DNA from: Lutjanus erythropterus
Taxonomy: Eukaryota; Chordata; Actinopteri; Lutjaniformes; Lutjanidae
NCBI GenBank assembly: GCA_020091685.1
Contig: CM034607.1
Coordinates: forward strand, 3,510,630 to 3,574,629
Direction: 5' to 3'
DNA length: 64,000 nucleotides
Part shown: positions 58,301 to 64,000 of the stretch, piece after piece
Position numbering within the stretch: the stretch's first letter is position 1
How the letters are laid out: each line of letters starts with the position of its first letter
Translations under genes and position numbers: made by a program
Notes under the pieces: model-generated
What the model was told of the DNA's origin: nothing
Seen by the model: the letters and a program-made list of their open reading frames with translations, nothing else
Databases searched by the model: none

Positions 58301-59430
58301 GCTCTATGGAGAACAAAGGTTTAATATACTTACAGGACACTGACTAGTGACAGTGACTCCCACCAGTCATGTTTCAAACGATATAAAATGATCTGCAAGA
58401 AATAATAAATCATGTCTGTTATGTTTTTTCTTTTGGCAACGTAAGTTCAAACACCTTGTTAAAATGGCTCTACACTTTGCCTTCATTTAGTATTTAAAGC
58501 AATTAACTAATTATATGTATAACACCACCACTTTGATTTTAAGACGGGATTGGTTCCTTAAGTTTATGATGTCAGATACCCAGTCTGACTGAATCTGTTT
58601 TTTTTGAGACTTCCCATGCTCACTGCAGTTTCAAAGCAAGACATGCTCAGACACGGTGTTTGAAAAACCCCACATGATGTGTTAACAAGGTTAAAAAGAT
58701 GATTCTCACTGGAGGGGGTCTGCAACAACCGCTGCAGGCTCATTTAGCCACTTGTTAGCCTTTTGAAAGACATAAAAGCCTCAGAAGTAATTAGTGAGGT
58801 ATTAGTTGACACATTTTATGTTGCAGAACAAAGCGTGAAACTCTCTTCCTATGGTGAACATCGGTTCAGCTTTTGCTTGTTGGAGTCAACTGAGGCATTT
58901 TTCAAGGGCTGTAAAGCTGCGCCGAGGAGGCCACTTTTCTTCTTGTCCGGTAAGCTAAAGCTAAGGTTTGCTTGTTCGCTGATGTGCTAGTTAATGTTAA
59001 CTAATGTTTAATGAAAGGTGATGTTAATTATGTGCATTTATGCTAATGTGTACCTAATGTTAGATAATTTTACCTGTCATTTTAATGTTAGTTTAGCCAT
59101 TTAGCTGCTGTTCATAACATTTCTGTTTCACTTTGGCTGTTAATAATTTCCACCTTTAGTTATTTCTACTTATACTTTTTATGATAGATTTAATCCTTCT
59201 ACTGCGTACAATAAAAGGGAAAACATACTTAATTAGGTCTTTTATGTATCTATTCTTTTTGGCTTAATTTAAATGAATTAATTTTACATTTCTTCTTCTT
59301 CGCACATTATTAAAATTTATTTATTAATTTCCTGTGTACCATTTGGACCTCCATAAAGGACAACCAATGTAGTATTTTTATTTTGTTATAGGTGACTAGA
59401 GCGTGGACATGTTAGACAACAGGACCCGGG
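58301..59430. other. 5' flanking intergenic, nothing recognised
   Basis: AT-rich with TTAATGTTAACTAATGTT clauses around 58990-59100. No gene. Confidence 0.4.
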
Positions 59431-59439
59431 CACAGACAT

Positions 59440-59700
59440 GTAAAGGGCCCCATCATCTATCCTTGGAGCAAAACACGCAGACTTTGTGCTTGTTGTGCCT
59501 ATTTTTGTTGACACTTGACATCTCTGTTGTGATTTTGTGCGTTTTGTTGTCATGTTGTTTTGTCTTGGTCATTTTGCATGTCCTTGTGGTCCTTATGTGT
59601 CTCTTTGTTGTTGTTTTGTATTTGTTTGAGTGACATTTTGTAGGTGAAGACCAAGGGAGGCCCTGACCCCTGTGGGCCCCTGGGCCTGGCAGGCCTTGTT
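59440..59700 (+). repeat. Degenerate GTCATTTTG-type tandem repeat element
   Basis: GGGCCCCATCATCTATCC, then units of TTTTGTCTTGGTCATTTTGC, ATGTCCTTGTGGTCC and TATGTGTCTCTTTGTTG, closing with GGAGGCCCTGACCCCTG and GGGCCCCTGGGCC. The two GGCCC-rich edges look like matching ends of one element. Confidence 0.6.
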
Positions 59701-60714
59701 CAGTAATCCATCCACAGCCTAGAGCTGTTTGGTGCTCACAGTTGAAAAACATTGTGTCGATTGGGCTTTTATTTTGAAACCACACACTCTCCTCTTCTAT
59801 CATGTGAACTTCTTCCTCCATCAGCAGCAGCTGGAGGCGTGGCATCAGGCATGACAACCAAATGTTATCTATCACTAGGGAAGAGGAGTTGATTACATAC
59901 AGTATAAACTGTATATATTCAAATTGATGTTTGGTTTGACTTTTGGCTCCTGACTGATCCTTCATTATTTCCTGATGTAGCCACAAAAAGCTTGTCTACA
60001 GTAAACCAGGATGACAAGACTATCTAATTAAATGTCTATTATGTTCATTTTGCTTATTATTTGTAAAGACCATTCAGGCTACATCTTAAGTGTTCTGAAC
60101 TACACTATAATCTTCATTAAGATTTCAGTTTTGAAGGAAGTTGCATGCAGTTTCAGTCATCCATTCTGTACCTTCAAATCATGATGCTGGCAGTGTCAGA
60201 AGGGAATGCCCACTGATATATGATGTTGAGCTTTTAGAGGAACTTTCAGAAGTGTTTCATAAACATTCCAGATGTTTTAAAATCAAACCATAAACTGAAT
60301 ACAGTGTGAATTGTAGGACTTGTATGCAGCAAGTGGTCAAAGCTGTCAGTGTCTGACTGAGGCCTCCACCAAAGGAAGGACCTAATTATCACTGTGGCTC
60401 CTTCTGCTCTGATCCTGCCTGATTGAATTATCATAGCATTATAATTTCAGATAAGACATGTGCTTTGGTTTCATTCTTTATCAACAAAGCCTGTGATTAT
60501 CCATTGATCTTATTGCTTTCTCTCCTCTGTGGAGGTGTTGAAAAGCTCCTCATTCATAAATGGACCATTTGGTTTCTGGTCACAAATCCAACAGCTTTAA
60601 ATGTATTCTTTCCAAATGTAAATAAGAAATGCAATCACAAAGGGACTGTTTATATGCACATACTAATAAATGTGTGCTAAGAGTGCATTATATAATATGC
60701 CACACCAGCAAGAG
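59701..60714. other. Intergenic, nothing recognised
   Basis: No gene or named repeat. Short frames are chance. Confidence 0.4.
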
Positions 60715-60960
60715 GGATTCAAAGACCATAAGGACTTCTTGAGAGGGTTCAAATGGTTCTTTAGAGGGTTTTAAGGATCTTTAAGAGTATTTTATGGCCA
60801 TATGAAGATTGAAAGAATTACATGGGTTCTTCCACAAATGAGATCATGGTCCTCTGGAATGGTATATGAAGAGTGGTTCTATGGTTCCATTTTTGTTGAG
60901 GTCTTAGGGGTGGAATTCTTGAAGGAAAGTTCTTGATGGAGTTTGTGTAGTTTGGTGGGG
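60715..60960 (+). repeat. Diverged GGTTCTT minisatellite, part 1
   Basis: AGAGGGTTCAAATGGTTC, TTTAGAGGGTTTTAAGG, GAAGAGTGGTTCTATGGTTCC. Related in style to the arrays at 38 and 47 kb but strongly diverged. It resumes at 61826. Confidence 0.5.
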
Positions 60961-61089
60961 GTTGTTTTTGGAGATACTTGTGAAGTTCACAGTGCCTTTC
61001 AGGCAGCTCTAAAGCCTTGCATGTCAGGAGACGACCTCTGGCATTAAAAGGGCAAAGTCAAGCCAAAAGAAAAGGTAACAGGTCATAGC

Positions 61090-61458
61090 TTGTTTGCGTT
61101 CATATCCTGAGTGTCCCAGGTGCTAATTTGTCATTTTCAGCATGTTGGTTGCAGCTGGGATGTTATTGTTGTTCTCTGGGACTTTGAAAAGGTAGATAGT
61201 GGATGCCGTGATGCCATATGAAACCAAGCAACCAATGGCAGGCTTATACCTGCAGTGTGCATCCGGTGAGTCAGACTAGTATCATGCGGACTTGTCTTCA
61301 GTTTGTTGACTAGGCCACTATGCAACAAAAAGCTACAGAATACCGTCTGTGCATGTATAGAATGCATCCTCCAAGCACACTCCAGAAAGTAGACCTACTA
61401 CATGTCCACAGTGTTCGTAACTGTCTATGTACACATCCGTTTGGGAGTATGTTGAAGC
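61090..61458 (+). repeat. Unnamed dispersed repeat R3, copy 2
   Basis: GCGGACTTGTCTTCAG, GACTAGGCCACTATGC, CAACAAAAAGCTACAGAATAC, GTCTGTGCATGTATAGAATGC, ATCCTCCAAGCACACTCCAG, CCGTTTGGGAGTATGTTG. It matches 50020-50260 and extends further left. Confidence 0.6.
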
Positions 61459-61825
61459 CTTAAAGGTCTGGTGGTTAAAATTTAGGGGGATCTACTGGCA
61501 GGAAATGGCATGAATTTAATATAATATTCATAAGTATATTTTAATTAGTGTATAATCACCTGAACATAATAACTGTTGTGTTTTTGATTCATTTTTGATG
61601 AGCCCCTTTTCCTCATCCATGGCGTCTGCAACGTTACACCGCCATGTTTCTACAGTAGCCCAGGGCACACAAACCAGACACTGGCTCTAGATACAGCCTT
61701 TTACATTTTTTGCAGTCATATAGTTTCTCCAATATATTTTGAAGGGGAGGGTGAGGCAAGTTGGTTGCAATCTGCAAGCTCACTGCTAGATGCCGCAAAA
61801 TCCTGCACACTGGGCTTTTAAAGAG
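61459..61825. mobile_element. MITE, AAGGTCTGGTGG family
   Basis: CCTTAAAGGTCTGGTGGTTAA, AGGGGGATCTACTGGCAG, TTAGTGTATAATCACCTGAA, TTTCTACAGTAGCCCAG, CTCACTGCTAGATGCCGC and AAAATCCTGCACACTGGGC, ending TTTTAAAG. A very common percomorph element. It sits between the two halves of a minisatellite, directly after R3. Confidence 0.75.
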
Positions 61826-62060
61826 TAATAAAGGGTGTTCTAGAGATCCTTGTGGGAGTCTCATGGGTCCTTATGGAGGGTTCTATGAGGTCTTGAGAAG
61901 ATTCCAAGATTGTAGGGGTTGCTACAAGGATCCTCGAGGGGCTTCTCGGGGTCTCAAGTGGTTTTACAGAGAAGTCTTAAAAGGTTATTAGGGGTCCTTA
62001 GGGTCCTTGGGCCCTTGGTAAGGTTCCAGCAGTGCATGATCCACTCGTGGATTTTTGAGA
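61826..62060 (+). repeat. Diverged GGTTCTT minisatellite, part 2
   Basis: GGTGTTCTAGAGATCC, TTATGGAGGGTTCTATGAGG, AAGGATCCTCGAGGGG, TTAGGGGTCCTTAGGGTCC. It continues the type of 60715-60960. Confidence 0.5.
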
Positions 62061-63174
62061 GGGATTCAAGGAGTCCAAACCAAAACAAGGACTAATTTAA
62101 GTTGACAAGTGTTTGATCACATAGTTTTACACAAAGAGAGTCTAGAAGAATTGTTTGGATCAAAGGTTTCACAGTTTCTGTCCACAGACAGTTATGTAAG
62201 AAACACAATATCTTACAAATGCAAATTGCATCACATGACACTGTGCTTACTTAATCAAATGTGTGAAATGTTAAATGAGTAACCAGTGACATGGATCTCT
62301 GGTCCTGACAGGCAGCGTGGTGCAGACAGTCGGCTCAGCTGTATGCCAGGATCGTCTGGTAGTGAAGGGATAAGCCACTGTTCACATCACAGCTCTATTT
62401 ACAGCCAGGATGCCCCATGGCATGAATACTGGACATGGCCACCTCTTCTTGACCTTGGCTCTTATGTAACACGGATAAAGCAGAAGATCTCAGGCACAGA
62501 TAACGATCCAATAAATAATCCAAGAAAGGACTCCAAACCGAAGGCATTAACATCCCTAAAAAGGGCAAATGGAAGAGAGGAATGATTCTGCAGTCGGATC
62601 CACATCCAAATCAGTAAGGAGGATTTAGATTTCACAGTGATATGAATTTGAAAAACATGATGGTGGCTCAGGCTTCATGTTCTCTGATGGTATCTTCCCA
62701 TGCCTGTTGTCTAATAGCACTAATCCTCTGGTTCTTGGCAGTCAGAGTTCTTGACAATTGACCCAGTAAGTGAAGACTTGTGTTAGTCCGTGGACCGAGG
62801 CCAGAGGGGATCAGATGTTGTGCAATCCGTTTGTATTCTCCATTACTGTCCCCACTAGTGTGTCCTCGTTTGTCCTCTATGTTGTTGCTTTGTGAGTAGA
62901 CAAAGAACACAAGGTGTGGTGTGTGAATGTGTGGCATAAATGGATGTGAGGTTTAAGATCATAAAAACAAATGAGCATGATCCACATTTTCACTTTTATC
63001 AAAACTCTAGTTTTACTAAAACTAAAAAATGTTCCTCCCAAAAGCCTTTTTGAGTGTCCAACACTTTGACTATTGACCCCCTACTTTTCCTCTAATGCTA
63101 CCATTATACACAAGACATTTTATAATCCAATGAACAGTTTGCCACAAGATTTACTAAGCACGTTCATGCTGGCT
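62061..63174. other. Intergenic, nothing recognised
   Basis: No gene. Frames at 62286-62585 and 62668-62937 show no domain or family resemblance. Confidence 0.4.
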
Positions 63175-63290
63175 GAATCTGCTGGGAATTCAGCTTTATA
63201 GTGCCAAACCATCAAAACTGTGTACAAGATATCCAAAACTAAGCTGATTGCTGTGGATATTCATGGTCCTCCAGAGGACGGACCTATAGG
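63175..63290. repeat. GACATTCATGGTCCCCAGAGG-type repeat fragment
   Basis: GATATTCATGGTCCTCCAGAGG near 63255 is the hallmark clause of a common fish repeat whose other hallmark (ACTGGATGGATTGTCATG) is at 63970. The two lie on either side of the MITE 63308-63919. Confidence 0.45.
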
Positions 63291-63307
63291 CCTTTTCCTT
63301 TGTCACC

Positions 63308-63919
63308 AGTATACACCTGGAATTAACATGCGTCTTGGGTGATCCAATCACAAGTGGTCATTTCTAAGTACAGGTGAGATCTGATCCCTCAAACCACATT
63401 CAGAGGCCTGCATATGGCCACATTCGTTTAGCAGTGTGTACACAATTGTGTCCTGGGCCACATTCAACTGATGTCCTCTGTGTTAGTGGAAGTATATGCT
63501 CATTCGCACGGCAATGGCGTCATACTAAAGTGTAAAACAAGAAGAAGAAGTCACAACAACAGGTAAAATGGATTTTCATGGATGGAGTACACCCAACACA
63601 CACTGTCTGATTTACATTTGGGCTGAAAAGTCAGTATAAGGGTCAGCGCCAAGGTTTTTGCAGACTTCTTTTAATTTCTGGCAGATTAGGCACAGGAAGT
63701 AGATTGCTACCTCCCACCAGTTAAAATAACACCACAACTGGTCTTTGCCCATGGAAATGATGTACATGTTTATTTACATAGAGTGGGGAAGTGAGATTCC
63801 ATCACGAGTGGTCACTTGTAGAGAGGCATTCTAATGCCAGGTGTGAAACAACATATTGTATTTAGACGCTACTTGTGATTGGATAATCCAAGACGTGTTA
63901 GTGCCAGGTGTAAACAGCA
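63308..63919. mobile_element. TIR MITE, TTTACACCTGGTATTAAC family
   Basis: Left arm TATACACCTGGAATTAACAT then GCGTCTTGGGTGATCC and AATCACAAGTGGTC. Right arm CTTGTGATTGGATAATCC then AAGACGTGTTAGTGCC and AGGTGTAAAC, its inverted partner over about 42 bp. A second inner inverted pair has AAGTGGTCATTTCT against GAGTGGTCACTTGT. No frame. A well-known kind of teleost MITE. Confidence 0.85.
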
Positions 63920-63924
63920 GGTCA

Positions 63925-64000
63925 GTTCAACACTTTGGTCCAGACTGACTGAAATATCTCAAATACTGGATGGATTGTCATGAAATTTTGGATAAACTTT
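63925..64000 (+). repeat. Dispersed repeat cut by window end
   Basis: TTTGGTCCAGACTGACTG, AAATATCTCAAATACTGG, ATGGATTGTCATGAAATTTT: the left part of a very common teleost repeat. It continues beyond the window. Confidence 0.6.

Noticed and set aside
1-64000. CRISPR arrays, phage genes, operons, rRNA or true tRNA genes
   Set aside because: Repeats here are microsatellites, minisatellites and transposons. The only tRNA-like signal is the Pol III promoter of the SINE at 6922-7308.

Overview
The window is vertebrate nuclear DNA, most likely from a percomorph teleost fish. Its genes are split by GT-AG introns, it is AT-rich, and it is packed with repeat families typical of teleosts: a Rex3-type LINE, hAT-type and other fold-back MITEs, a tRNA-promoter SINE, long CA microsatellites and degenerate minisatellites. 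I see no bacterial-style operon, CRISPR array or phage.

I can support one protein-coding gene, and it fills most of the window on the minus strand: eepd1 (endonuclease/exonuclease/phosphatase family domain containing 1). Seven coding exons run from the start codon at 57430 down to the stop at 12777-12779. They splice in frame into a 556-residue protein with an acylation-type N-terminus, two helix-hairpin-helix (ComEA-like) DNA-binding units and a C-terminal EEP domain. The coding introns are about 26.5 kb (30074-56582), 12.1 kb (17924-30021), 0.36 kb, 0.30 kb, 2.0 kb and 1.7 kb. Exon 1 is a GC/CpG-rich block. A good splice acceptor 94 bases upstream of the start codon suggests a non-coding first exon further up. 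A poly(A) signal lies about 250 bases past the stop.

Layout: 1-12.5 kb is 3' intergenic DNA, a patchwork of hAT ends, an old LTR, a gag fossil, a SINE and a duplicated hAT-bearing segment. 12.5-18 kb holds exons 7-3, with an RT-bearing LINE fragment right beside exon 5 and two degenerate ACTTGA-rich arrays on either side of exon 6. 18-30 kb is intron 2, with a fold-back MITE and Rex3. Exon 2 is at 30.0 kb. 30-56.6 kb is intron 1, with nested MITEs, minisatellites and several single-copy stretches that could be regulatory. 57.5-64 kb is the 5' flank.

I found no undescribed multi-gene system. The most useful observations are the altered metal-site residues in the EEP domain, the LINE fragment at a splice donor, and several nested insertions whose empty target sites survive as paralogous copies inside this same window.
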